Shown piece by piece: positions 21,158 through 32,642 of a DNA stretch of 64,000 bases (positions are counted from its first letter, which is position 1; each line of letters starts with the position of its first letter). The notes under the pieces are model-generated. The model did not search any database, was not told the origin of the DNA, and was given only the letters and a program-made list of their open reading frames with translations. Source of the DNA: Iris pallida (lineage: Eukaryota; Streptophyta; Magnoliopsida; Asparagales; Iridaceae); assembly GCA_029216955.1 (NCBI GenBank), contig JANAVB010010791.1, positions 4,641,831 to 4,705,830 of the forward strand, read 5' to 3'. The position numbers and the translations under genes were made by a program.

Positions 21158-21486
21158 TGCCCAGTTCCAAAATATGTAGAACTTAGGACGAGACGATGCC
21201 AGCTAATATGATCTGGAATAAGTTCCAATTTAATGGACTTACCCAGATCTACTACGTTGTATAATTATAAGAAGTAACTCTATCTAAACAATGACACAAT
21301 CCATAAATAAATTAAAAAGACAAGAATTAATGAACGTATTGTATTATAGTCGACCGCTAATAACACAATTGGTTCGATCAAGCAAGAGAAAAGATTAAGC
21401 TTGCAACACTAAACTATAACAGCAGGTAATAAGCAATAAGAAGATAATAGGGGAATAATGAATGATATAATTACCTAATAAAAAAT
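21158..21486. other. Unassigned, faint similarity to F internal region
   Basis: No ORF. A block at about 21370-21425 (GATTAAGCTTGCAA...CTATAACAGCAG) resembles 53075-53125 inside element F, so this may be internal sequence of another F-like element on the minus strand. Confidence 0.35.
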
Positions 21487-21733
21487 AGGGATTTTTTGAC
21501 TTCCATCCCACTTATTAATATGAATTTGTACTTACATCCCATTTTTTAATTTTATTTGACTTACATCCCACTTTTGTCACGAAAAATATTTTTTGGAACA
21601 AAACGAATATTTTTCGTGACAAAATAAATACTTTTAGTGACAAAAAGTGGGATGTAAGTCTAAAAAAATTAAAAAGTGGGATGTAAGTACAAATGCATAT
21701 TAATAAGTGGGATGAAAGTCAAAAAAATCCCTA
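21487..21733. mobile_element. Hairpin MITE, 247 bp
   Basis: Two arms of about 115-120 bp form a near-complete inverted repeat, starting TAGGGATTTTTTGAC and ending with its complement. Each arm carries three GGGATGTAAGT/GGGATGNAAGT-type words, and the centre has GTCACGAAAAATAT and its complement. The A-rich flanks make the target duplication ambiguous, so I do not assign a superfamily. Confidence 0.85.
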
Positions 21734-22332
21734 AAAAATACTTGCATACCAAGTTAATATCCATCAACCCCAGCAAATTACCATGTCAATCAACTCTGCA
21801 ATCTGGCAGGAAACCAGGTCCTCAGAGGGACGTAACATGATACCAAAGTTATCCTCAAAAGCACATGCCACAATGTAAACAACGAATAAACATAATGGTG
21901 AACTAAACATCTATGTGAATGCACTTTGAGGATAACTTTGGAACATGTGTAAGACAGGCTAAAATAGTAATCTCTGGCATAGCACCTGCTAGATACCATA
22001 TGTATGCTGACATATATCATCAATCAGATAGCTTATAGCTAGCGACCATCACCTGATATACCGATAACACATATAATCCCCCATAACTTTCAACAACGTT
22101 AATGGACAACTATAAACTATAATATCAAGACTCTATAGTTTCCTTTGAAGCCTGCGAAAGAACAATTTGGATGTCCTATACGCCTAATAATGATCCTCCT
22201 TGCCTAATGCTAATGGACATATCGTGACTACAAAATAAACATCTCGTAACTATATATTGTGTCATAAACACGCTAAAACTATCTATTATTATACATAACA
22301 CCATCACACGTGCTACATGCCACCGATAGCTA
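21734..22332. other. Unassigned, with a short inverted repeat
   Basis: No ORF of note. CCAAAGTTATCCTCAAA at 21843-21859 is exactly complementary to 21925-21941, giving a 17-bp stem with a 65-base loop. Possibly a MITE remnant. Confidence 0.4.
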
Positions 22333-22369
22333 CACTACAAAAAATAAGACTTTTGGGAACGGACGATTA

Positions 22370-22745
22370 GTGACGGAATTTTTCGTCGCTAACAGCGACG
22401 GAATCGTGACGGATTCCCGTCAAATTATAAAGTAAAATATCAATTATTTTTTATTGTCCAAAAGTGTTGACAAGGCGTCAATTGTCCGTCGTTAATCTAG
22501 CGATGAAAGTATTAGCCGTCGCTAAATAGTCACAAATCTGTTAGTAATTGGCGGGAAACACACAGGAAAGTGGTGCCAAAGTTTGCATCAACTTAGCGAT
22601 GGACATGACCTCCGTCGCTACGTCAAGTCCGTCGCTAAGTTGTCGCAATATTGTCCAAATTTTCATGTTGCCTAGAATTTCGTGCTTCTTTGGCGACGGC
22701 TTAGCAACGAAATTAGTCCGTCGTAAAGCCGCCGCTAAAGTTCTG
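22370..22745. repeat. Left subterminal repeats of the CACTA element
   Basis: Multiple GCGACGG, CCGTCGCTA and GTCGCTAA words in both orientations within 380 bp of the left end. Confidence 0.85.
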
Positions 22746-22920
22746 TACCCTTTAATTCGAATCGATGGGGGGGTTTCACTCCCCCGAACTCTCTCTCTCC
22801 AAAATCTCTCTCTCCTCAAGAGCCCCCCTCCGACATCTGAGGTGCCCACCGACGAGCCCCCCCTCTGACACTCTTCTCTCTTTCAGGTACTACTCTCTCC
22901 TCTGGCTCTCTCTCTCTCTC

Positions 22921-23110
22921 TTAGGGTTAGGGTTAGGGTCTGGGGTTGCGGTTAGGGTTAAGGTTAGGGTCTGGGGTTAGGGTTAGGGTTAGTGTTAGGG
23001 TTAGGGTCTGGGGTTAGGGTTTGGTTCGGGTTTGGGTTTAGGTTAGGGTTAGGGTTCGGGTTAGGTTAGGGTTCGGTTTCGGGTTAGGGTTAGGGTTAGG
23101 GTCTGGGGTT
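22921..23110 (+). repeat. Telomere-like TTAGGG array inside the CACTA element
   Basis: About 190 bp of degenerate (TTAGGG)n with variants GTCTGGGG, TTCGGG and TTTAGGG, after a CT-rich tract. Most units are the six-base TTAGGG form, not the seven-base TTTAGGG usual at plant telomeres. Probably a local expansion in the 5' untranslated part of the element. Confidence 0.8.
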
Positions 23111-23646
23111 AGGGTTTGTTGTCGGGGTCGAGTTCGGGTTGGAGTCGGGGTCGAGTTCGAATTTGGAGTCGGATCCGGGTGGGTGGATAGGGGGTCGGGG
23201 TCGTGTTCGTTAACGGAGGAGAGGGTCAGAAATCCAGTATAATGATGATTGCCTCAAAACACTTGCATAAGTAAGAGTATATAGAGTGAGTATCCTAGTA
23301 GTATATCGTAGTACCTAGATTGTATAGAGTAGGCCTCCATACTCTCATTCTTCTCATTCGGGTCATGCGGTCTCCTATTCCGTATCATATGATATCCAAC
23401 TCAACCAAAGCCTAGAGAAGTATAAAAATATTAATATTAACCAAGGTTCATAGTATCGGTATCAAAATCTGTATCACCATGAATCTCATGGCTTCCTCTA
23501 CCAGAGCATAATGTAAAACCAAACATGAAGCAGAGCTTCATATTTAAAACATTAGAAGTAAAAGATTTTGATTGGTGGTAAGGTGAACTAGAATCCATTT
23601 TTTAATTTACATGATATTGGAATTTGTATATCAGTTGTCGTTCTAG
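23111..23646. other. CACTA region between telomere-like array and gene
   Basis: A GGGTCGGGG-rich stretch to about 23210, then AT-rich sequence without an ORF. It may hold an upstream intron, since TTCTAG at about 23641-23646 would serve as acceptor for the first visible exon. Confidence 0.4.
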
Positions 23647-24890
23647 TGGCCCCCTATTACGAGGCAGAGATCGTCAAGACCTACAAAAAAGCCGTCGGGA
23701 AGAATCTGTGGGACGCGAAGGATGACATCCGAAGTGGGAGAAAGGTCTGGCTCCGGGAGGACTTCTATGAGCAGATGCTTGAAAAGATGAATACGCCCGA
23801 GTTCAAGAATAAATTGTCGAAGGAGAAGGCGAATCGAAAGACAACGAGTCTGCATACGGCGGGAACGAGGCCCCACGCAGTGACAATTGGAGATCTGGTA
23901 AGATATCGGAAAAAAGTTTTTTTTAACTACTTGACATTGAAAAAAACTTTATTCTATGAATGTTTCGTACGCAGACGACAAAGGCAGCAAAGGAGGGAAA
24001 AGATCTACACTCGGTCACCTTAGGCGATGTATTCTAGAGTACGCACAAGAGGAAGAAGGACGGTAGCTTCGTCGACAAAAGGGCCGAGCAAACTCATGTA
24101 AGTATTTAAGTTTATGAGATTTATGTTATAGAATTTAAGTAGTTTAGTTTATAATTTTTGTGACAATAGTCGAGGCCTTAGGATTTAGACTATAACTTAG
24201 GAAAACTCAAAGTAAACTAAATACATTCATTGGATAGGCTAAGTATCGTGAGGCCATTAGCACGATTGAGCCCACTTCTACCGAGGGTATCGGCGAATCA
24301 ACGTCCACCCAGTCGTAATCTTCCACGACCGCTCGCTTGGACGACTTGTTCGTTCAAGCCGTCGGCGGAATAGGGAAAGGCGGGCACGTCTACGGAGCCA
24401 GATCCACAGTATTGTCGCAGACGTCTTCGAGACTTCCACCGCTGCCGCCTCCTGCTCCCGCGACTTAGGTCGACGAGGATGTGAGGACACAGCTTAGGAC
24501 TCTAACCTTGGTTGTGACATCCATGTGGGAGGAGATGACCCGGATGGCATCGCAGTTCCCGGGTTCTTCTACTGCTCCGGGTCCTTCGGATGGTGTCGAT
24601 CCTTCTTTCGCCGGACGTGTTTCTTTTGATGTTGCTACCACTTTTCTACCGGCTTCATCTATGATTGCACTCCTTGACTAGATGTCTTCGACAGATCTAC
24701 GCCGATTTCTACAGCAGATATTTGATGGTCTGTCGGCTCACATCGTTTAGGAGTATCTTCATAAAGCGCAGCAGGCACCACCAGCCGATCCAGTCGATCC
24801 TTCCTATTTTTTTGTATTTGGAATGTATCAAAATTTGGATAATTTTAATTTATTATGGATATTTTGTTCTATTTGTGGATTGTTGTGATT
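23647..24890 (+). pseudogene. CACTA accessory transposase-like gene (Transposase_24 type)
   Basis: Three exons in one consistent frame. Exon 1, 23647-23897: MLEKMNTPEFKNKL, KANRKTTSLHTAGTR. Intron 23898-23974 (GTAAGA...ACGCAG). Exon 2, 23975-24097: THKRKKDGSFVDKRAE. Intron 24098-24237 (GTAAGT...GATAG). Exon 3 from 24238: AKYREAIST, DDLFVQAVGGIGKGGHVYG, then a Gln/Pro-rich end. The THxxKDGxFVDxRAE and VGGxxKGxxYG blocks match plant CACTA accessory proteins of the Ptta/En/Spm family. In-frame stops occur in exon 2 (about 24038), twice in exon 3 before 24480, and again at 24679. It would bind subterminal repeats if intact. The first exon, if any, is not identified. Confidence 0.75.
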
Positions 24891-25084
24891 ATGGATAACT
24901 TGGATAATTTAAGTTATTGTGGATTGTTGTGATTATGGATATTTTTAATGTTTGTGGATTGTTGTTATTATTGATATTTTATTTTGTTTGTGGATTGTTG
25001 GATAATGGTTAATTGTATGATTTTGTTAATAATTAATTGTGTAAATAGGGTGCTATGAATTCAAGATTTTTTTGAAAAAAATTT

Positions 25085-25617
25085 CCAGTTAGCGACGGAC
25101 TACTAACGGAATGGCGACGTTTGGTGACGGACAGGCGAAGGATTTTCCATCGCTAAGCTTTGGGAAATTTACATATATCCAATTAGCAACGGAGAAGCGA
25201 TGGAAAATCCGTCGCTGAGCTTCTGGAAATTTAGATATATCCATGTAGCGACGGATAGCGACAGCATGGCGACGGAGGGCGACGGAGATATCCGTCGCTA
25301 AAATGTCGCTACAGCGTATCAAAAAAATTTTGATAGCAAATTTCGACGGGGGTACGTCGGTAAGTCGTCGCTATGTCGTCAAATATGTTCGACGGGATTC
25401 CGTCGCTAATCTGTCGAACGTATCCATTGCTAAGTCGTCACTAAGTTGCCGCTACGCAGCCGTTGCTTTTCTACCACATTTTCGTCGACGCTTCAAATAT
25501 CGAGCGACAGATTGTTTTAGCGACGAGTAGTTTACCGACGGCATCTTTTTGCCAAAAATCCGTCGCTATTCCGTCGCTAAATTCATTTAGCGACGGATTT
25601 ATCCGTCGCCAATTGAC
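25085..25617. repeat. Right subterminal repeats of the CACTA element
   Basis: Dense GCGACGGA, CCGTCGCTA and GTCGCTAA words in both orientations over the last ~530 bp; pairs such as GCGACGGATTTATCCGTCGC (about 25589) are small palindromes. Confidence 0.88.
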
Positions 25618-25631
25618 TATTTTTTGTAGTG

Positions 25632-25750
25632 CTAGTCAAGTGCGAAGCCCATGCCCTACCATGCTCTCATTCTCACTCTCAGTGTCGTAAAATTATAGTT
25701 TCAAGGTTCAAAATCTATAAAATCTACAACTTTAGGTGGGTACATAGTAA
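25632..25750. other. Host strip between the CACTA element and element G
   Basis: Begins with the CTA duplication and ends with the AGTAA duplication (25746-25750) of G. It contains TTTAGGTGGGTACAT at about 25730-25745, which resembles the polypurine tracts of A, F and G. G may have landed at the tract of a related resident element. Confidence 0.5.
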
Positions 25751-27507
25751 TATGACCCCATGTTTTCAGTTTTTTTTGAATTTTCTGACTAAAGCCAAAT
25801 TACATTTTTATAGAATATTTTATTCATAATTTTAGAAACACTTTGGTAATTATTTAGCATGCTCCATTTAAGGGAGTGGAGTAGTCATAAATAAATTAGA
25901 TAAAGTGGCAACATTTGGTAGTTTCATTGAATTCCATAATTACGAAATTGTATCATTAGCTAAGGGGATTATTGTGTGAATCTTCTAGGTCTTCCTTAAT
26001 TACTCATTCTTAGTGTTCATTATCCTAGAGAATATTCCTTGGATTATAGCATATTCCTATGAATATTCCCTAGAATATTCTAGGTATATTCCTTGGGGGT
26101 CATGTGCTTAATTGCACCTATATACGCTCCATAATCACTGTTAGCTTTAGTCATTACAATTATCCACAATCCTAATGATCGTGTCTTGCCGTGTCGGCAT
26201 GTCCACCATATTTTATTGATTCTTCTAGCTATTACATTAGAATTCTCTATGTCCGACATAAAGCGATTCCATCTAAATCTACACAACAAATTCCTCGTGC
26301 CTCCGGGTCTGACCTGAGGACACGAACATACCCATACAATTCTACATACAAAATCCTATTTCTATCCCTGCCTGTGTCTTGGCTATGTTCGCTGCTCAAA
26401 ATTCTACTATCAGTAGCGTCCACCGACCTCCATCAAGAACCACCACACATCAACCCAAGAGCCACCGTTCCTCCTCGATTGCCAAGCACCGCCTCTCTTT
26501 CTCGGTCTATACGAGCCAGCGCCATAGCGACAGCCAGATCTAGTCACCGCCTAACGTGTTCCCTAACATCGAGCAGCCCTGAGTATCTTTCAATGATGAC
26601 TACGTCCACCTGGTATGTCCGATCACTTCCTTGACGTACCGCCACCCTGTGGCCGGCCATCAGTTCTCATTTCTCTAATGTGCCCGGCCGTGCCACCTGT
26701 AGAGAGCTAGCCTCGAGCCCGTTAGGCATCGCCAGTAAGACCCACTAATATCTCGAGGACTCAGCAGTGCCCCTATTTCTATGGCTTTCCCTCTCCTCTC
26801 TAATCGGTGAGCGCTCTTCCTCCTTGCTTCATATTTCCTCTACCTCTCCTTTTTCTTCTTCTTCTTTATTTTTTTCTATAGATCTGTTTTCTCTCTCTCC
26901 TCACAGACGAGAGATACTAAGTCCTAGGTTCCAGCTTGGAACTTCCTGTTATTTAAGGTTTCCTCTATACTATCCTACATTTTGCACATATCGGTAGGTT
27001 ATCTGATACTATTTTCCAATTCCTTCTTTAGAGGCATGGTTTCCTATACCATCTATTAGTTATAGGGACGTATCATATTGGTTTGGTGTGTCAGTTATCT
27101 ACCAATATATTAGGCATAGGGACACATCCCCATATGAATTGACATATGAATCAACCCTATGTACTTAACATCTAAGCACAGTTTTGCTTCATAGATGTTG
27201 CTCCTAATCCAAGATATTCTAATAACACCACAACCAAACTTCATGGACATTATATATAGGAATTTTTATTAATATAATTATCTAGGGAACCACTCCTATT
27301 ACCCTATGGGTACATAATATTAGGATATCCCATCTAGGTTCTCTTGGACATTACCACGACTATTTATGTGGCTATTAAACTGGATCAAAACTTTACTAAT
27401 AATGAGAAATCAGGCGATTCGATTACAAAGGTAACAAATTACCTGTTGGTGAATCAAATGGTGCTACTGCCAACACCTTCTCCAAACGCAGATCTTTATG
27501 GACTTAA
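25751..27507 (+). repeat. Element G 5' LTR, left part
   Basis: It starts TATGACCCC (TGTAACCC in the 3' LTR). Bases to about 26920 align with 36314-37460. From there to 27507 the sequence has no counterpart in the 3' LTR; it may be a replaced or captured segment. A short open stretch at 27344-27507 continues in frame after H is removed to 35171 (GHIGKFRV), but I cannot name it. Confidence 0.75.
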
Positions 27508-29981
27508 TGTAATGCCCCGTCCCACTCAGCTCAATCGGAGGAACCGAAATGCCAACGACGTTTGGACTTAGCCATGTAACTGCTGCTCGAAGACCCGCAT
27601 GGTCGAGGCGGCTCCTCGTTCAGGTAGGTAGCTTCGGTGAACTTGCCTCAGCTTGGCCTTTACACTAATAAAACAAAAATTTTCAAATGCACGAGCAGGG
27701 TTGATAATAGAAGAGACAAATCCACATAGCTAAGGGAATAATCCCAACTTGGGTCAAACTGAGTTAGAACATGGAAAAAGGTCCCACGGTTGGCTTAGAA
27801 GTATTGCACGATGGCTTTCAAAATAACACTTGGTCCTTCATTCCATGGCTTGGGAGAAGAAAAGTTCGTCTTCGCCACAAATCTATGAATTAGCCTAAGT
27901 CATAGGCGTCACCCACATAAGTACTTGATAAAGCATGCACGATTCCAGCGTCAAAGGCTTGGCATAGCCTTTGCTCGCCCTATGGGTTAAGTTGCATCGC
28001 ATGGCTTGTGGCATAAGTCTAGGCACTTAAAGAACTTGGTTTTTCAACGTCAAACGCGTGTACGATATGTTCCCATGATGCAAGGCTTGATGCAGCCTTT
28101 GCTCATCAAGTTGTTTCATGATTGAGTTAGGCAACAAGTTATGTCGGGCTAACTAAGTCATTATAGCATTGTCCTACAATTTCTGGGGTTATCATAGCCA
28201 CATAGTCCTACGATCTTAAGGCTAATCATATAGAGTATGACTTGAGCGGTAGCATCGTATAGAATGCAACTTGGTTTAAGGCACGAGCCACGGTTGGTTC
28301 AGTAAAAAGTTAGCCACGGACTATGGCACCTAAAGAACACGTTTTATTCAATTTAAGTGGAAAGGCTATGCAATAGTCGTTTCCTAGATTTTAAAGAATA
28401 GAAAGTTCAAGCGATGGTTTGTCGCCAAGGCGGTCCCTCGTTTGGGAGTATTATGGTGCCGAGCACGTTTTGCTCAAATATGGTTTCAATGTACGAAATA
28501 CAAAGGGTTTGAGTCATAACACAAATTATGCCATGTATTTATGTGAGTCTAGATGAAGTCTCGTAGATGTGTGGTCATGGACAAATTGTCGACAAGGGCG
28601 ATGTTTCTTTGGACGGCAACCTGGGCCCAGGAGACCGATTCGGCCATAAAGGAAATACAGTATAACTGATGCTGGATAGGCAACCAAGGATTCGTTGGGC
28701 TGTCATTGGGGCTAGCTACCTGCATTGACCGACCTATCCTATTACTAACTATGTCTACGGCGGCTAGTTAATGCCAGTGACTTTTCATATAGATAAGTTG
28801 GCATGCTGAGCGGCTATTCGCATGCACGTTATCGGTCGAATCAAAGGAAGTGTAAACACGGTACAAACATAGTTAAGGAAAGGTATACACGGTTGCAACA
28901 CCAGTATGAAGCCTAAGATTTGGCTATACCGAAGACACATACTTCGACACGAGATGTGGCATCGAGTATTTAGTTGTTGGCATAGAGTTGCATAAGTGAG
29001 ATTTGAGTCGTTAAGAGTTAAGTCAAGAAGGACCGTAGGGCGAGTTCGAGTGAGAAATATTGGGTTGCAAGGCACTACCTCGATATGTTGAGGCACGACC
29101 ACGCTGTCATGGCACAAGTATAGACAAGACTAAGTGGGGAAGCACTGCCTCAAGTATATTGAAGCATGAATAGAGTTTTTGGCATGACCAAGTTGCTGCA
29201 TTCCAAATATGGACCGATAGACAAGCTCGACTCAATAAGTTGACATTGTTTAAGTTGACGTCGTTGGCACGAGAAGGGTCTAGAGGCAAGGTATAAGTAA
29301 GTCATTGGTGCAAGGCATGGTGATGGTCTAGAGACACAAAATAGGCCTATAGTCTATCCTAAAATTGATACTAAGGTAAAAGTAGAAAGACAATAAAAAG
29401 GGTTATATTACACAAAGTCAATGAACTTGTTGGTTTTGTATAGATAGGCGAGGATCTCACTCCACCATTACAGTTGAGTACTGACACCCACACAATTTCC
29501 ATGTGCAGGCACAGGTAGAATCTCGTTGGCACAGAGCTCGTTTGGATGCGTCGAGGCATGGAGTTTCTTGGCATTTCTTGGCGCACGACCGCATGGAGTC
29601 TGGACTTATATGGAATAAAATGTATGGACATCGCCTATCTGAAGCATCCGTTGGCTTATCAAATTGTATTGAGAGATGAGAGAGAGAGCAGAGTGACATG
29701 TATTGTGAGAAGAGTGAGCTTGAGTGATTGTAATCTTGGCATCGTGCCCTCCTATGTAATCTTTGTTTCAATATCAATAAAGAGCTATTTGTTTGAGTTG
29801 TGTCTTGTTTCAAGTTTTCGATGGTATTAATCAATGTTTCTGCTTAGGACTTCTATGCGACGACCCCGTCGCTTAGCCTGTAATCGACTTTATGGAACTC
29901 GCCTTGCGTGAGCACAACCCAGGCTCACGTGACATCACGTCTTAGCGAGGACATTCGGTTCTACGGGACCGGGGCATGACA
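27508..29981 (+). repeat. Element H 5' LTR, 2474 bp
   Basis: Starts TGTAATGCCCCGTCCC and ends GGGGCATGACA. Matches 32643-35124 throughout with many substitutions. An AATAAAGAGC word near 29776 is a plausible poly(A) signal. The ORFs inside are shared LTR sequence, not genes. Confidence 0.9.
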
Positions 29982-29984
29982 TAA

Positions 29985-30000
29985 TGGTATTAGAACACGG
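29985..30000 (+). other. Primer-binding site, tRNA-iMet-like (element H)
   Basis: TGGTATTAGAACACGG, three bases after the LTR; it differs from the usual TGGTATCAGAGC start by two transitions. Confidence 0.75.
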
Positions 30001-32642
30001 CTTTACATCCTTGGACTTTCGATTGAATTCTTTAACTCGGATGTTGTTTCCGCAAACTCTGATATTCTGCAATCGATATCGTTGGTGAACTCTCTCTCAA
30101 GTGTCCCACGTGATGTCCATACAATAATTCAACATATTTTGAAAAGTATTACAAAGAAAAATTGGTTGAACAAAGTTAACTTCAAGTAAGCCCGGTCGGC
30201 TAAGTCAGGCTGGGCATATATACCAAAAATTGGGTCGACCTTAGAAAAAGTCGTTTGCAAAACTTGAATTGTTTCAAATGTGATCAAAATTTGACTTGAC
30301 TTATAGAATTGGGATGGCTAGCGATAGGGATGACATCAGACGATGTTATCGTTGGTGCGATATAGATGAGCATGCTTAGATTTTGAAGAATCGATTCGAA
30401 CGAAGATTCATAGTAATCAATTGTTAATCGAATGATAGTTTTGAGGATTTGTCAAATGACTTCATCCCTAAGTGGTGTATGGGATAGCTTCGAGGATGGT
30501 GATCGATTGAGGATACGGGGTGCCAACGAGTCTATCAGCAGGCAACAATTATGCAAAGCCTTAGAATGAGTGATTCAAGTTAGTAAGAGTTTGATTCGAA
30601 CGAACGAGGAAAACGACATGCATCAGATTGGGATTACGCTAAGCGTGAAATACAAAGTGATAAAAAAGGATAGATTGAATCATAGAAAAGTTAAGGTGAA
30701 CGAACGGACGACTCGATCGAGAAAATCGATATGAACCATGTATGAAAAGTTAGCACGATTAGATGATCGTGTGCACAAAAATGATTGGAATATTTGAGAA
30801 TGATTCTAAGGATTGGAATAGATGTTGTTTGATGATTTGAGTTAGCATAGATCGATGAGTTTTTGAGAAAATATGTTGCTCGATGACTTAAGATAGACGG
30901 GTGAATATACGTGATTTTAGATTTGAATGAATTAGATCATCTGAATAGTTTGGGGATTATTGATCGAATTTTGATCTTGTATATTGAGGAAATTAGGGAA
31001 TGTACAATTCGGATGATAGCATCAGTTGCACGACTTAGAATTTGTTACAAATGAAGATCGTCAGGTTACGTATATCATCGATGGTATTTAGGTGTATCAA
31101 AGATCGATATGCGATAACTTGGGAGTACTCTGATTCAAGGAATGACGATCGTGTAAAATATTATTGTTTCGAGGGATGCTATGTTTGGGAATTTTTATTG
31201 AAATAAATGTTTGGGTAAAAAAAGTATCTTGATTGCTTCGACAATAACCATAATGTCGACGTTCTTGTCTTGTACGGGCGCAACTCTAGCCTCGCACATA
31301 CGACACATCCAATTTGGAGCGATCGTTCCGTGTTAGCGCTGACAAGGTGATTTATGTCGCGGGAATGATCGAAATCGAAAAATCAGGGCGTGGCAATTTG
31401 GATTGCTTCGACTTATGGTTTGATACGAAGGTGAATTCCAGGATTGGTCGGACTTGTGATTGACGATTAATTAAATATAAGGATTGAGTAGATCCAATCT
31501 GCGTATCAAGAATAAACTAGTCTAGACTCATAGCAAGATTTATGCCACGATGAGAATGATTATCCTGCAAAAGCGTTAGCAAGGTGATTTCATGTCCACC
31601 GTGGATAATCAGACTTGCGTGAGATTGGGACATGATATATTGTTAAGCTAGATGACCTTGTGATCGATTACATGAATTGTGATAAACGACTTAGGGAATA
31701 TGGAATGAGAATTATGATTTAGCAATAAATTGCATCGTATTGTGCTTGACTTAGGATGAATGGATAGGTAGATTTTATCGAACGTGTTTGAAGTGATAGA
31801 TTATGTGAATTACTTCTTGGACGAGCGCTATTGATATGTCCAGGAAATGGTAGAGTGAACATACGATAGGATGGCTTTGCTAAATGACTCGGACCCTTGA
31901 ACTAAGTGTTATAAGTGCGAATAGGATGATATATGCTCGAAGTTAGAAATTGGAGTGACGCGATCTTGGGTAGAAGTCCCTGTACTATCAACTTTGGTTT
32001 GACCTTAGGATTGGGGTCAGTGTTGATATTATTGTTTGGGAACTGTGATTCCAATACTGACGATTGACTTTAGCCCGGAGAGGTAGCCTAGCGGTTAGGA
32101 AGATGTCCTGGTACGAAATGATAGGAATTGTGGAGACATTACTCACGAGTTTTGGCTGAAATACAAATATTTCAGGGTCGCTTGAATATGTGCACGATCC
32201 AACTCGAGTAGTAATGGCAGATTCTCTATCACGTAGCTGGCTAAAATGTACGTATTTTGGGGACGCTTGGAATATGTGCATGGTCCAACTAAGTGATACG
32301 TTAAATTCAAGTAAAACTAGAGGAACGATAAAATATTGAGGATTTTGAAATCATATTTCAAAGAAATATTGATGGCAGTACACTCATTAGATTTGAGACA
32401 AACTTGAATGTTGGTTGATCGGGTGGTTTGTGTAAAACTAAGATTGTCCGTGTGCACGACGAGTGTAAGTTACCTAAGTCGAAATATAGTTGTTCATGTC
32501 GAAAGATAACCAAAGCACGAGCGTGGCTCGTATTGCGAAAATGCATATGAGGAATGTGTGCGAGAATCGTTGGATGTTGAATCAAGTTATAAGTCGATAA
32601 TTGTACTCAGTTAGTTTCGAGGATGAAACTTTTTCTGAGTGG
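30001..32642 (+). other. Element H internal region, non-coding
   Basis: No frame over 100 codons and no gag, protease or RT motif on either strand. A diverged tandem pair with an 85-bp step lies at 32154-32205 and 32239-32290 (GGCTGAAATAC... / GGCTAAAATGT...). Before the 3' LTR, TTTCGAGGATGAAACTTTTT resembles the pol-end/polypurine region of plant Gypsy elements. Confidence 0.75.

Larger units (their letters stand above)
22333..25631 (+). mobile_element. CACTA (En/Spm) element, 3.3 kb, non-autonomous
   Basis: It starts CACTACAAAAAATA and ends with the complement TATTTTTTGTAGTG, flanked by the 3-bp duplication CTA (22330-22332 and 25632-25634). Both ends carry many GCGACGGA/TCCGTCGC subterminal repeats, where the accessory transposase of this superfamily binds. 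Inside is one decayed accessory-type gene (Transposase_24 type) and no TnpD-type catalytic transposase, so it would need help in trans. Confidence 0.92.

Noticed and set aside
22921..23110. A true telomere or chromosome end
   Set aside because: Short, degenerate and inside a transposon with intact ends on both sides.
27344..27571. A captured host gene at 27344-27507
   Set aside because: Only about 55 codons are open before H, with weak composition and no recognisable family. Kept only as a possibility in the finding on the G LTRs.
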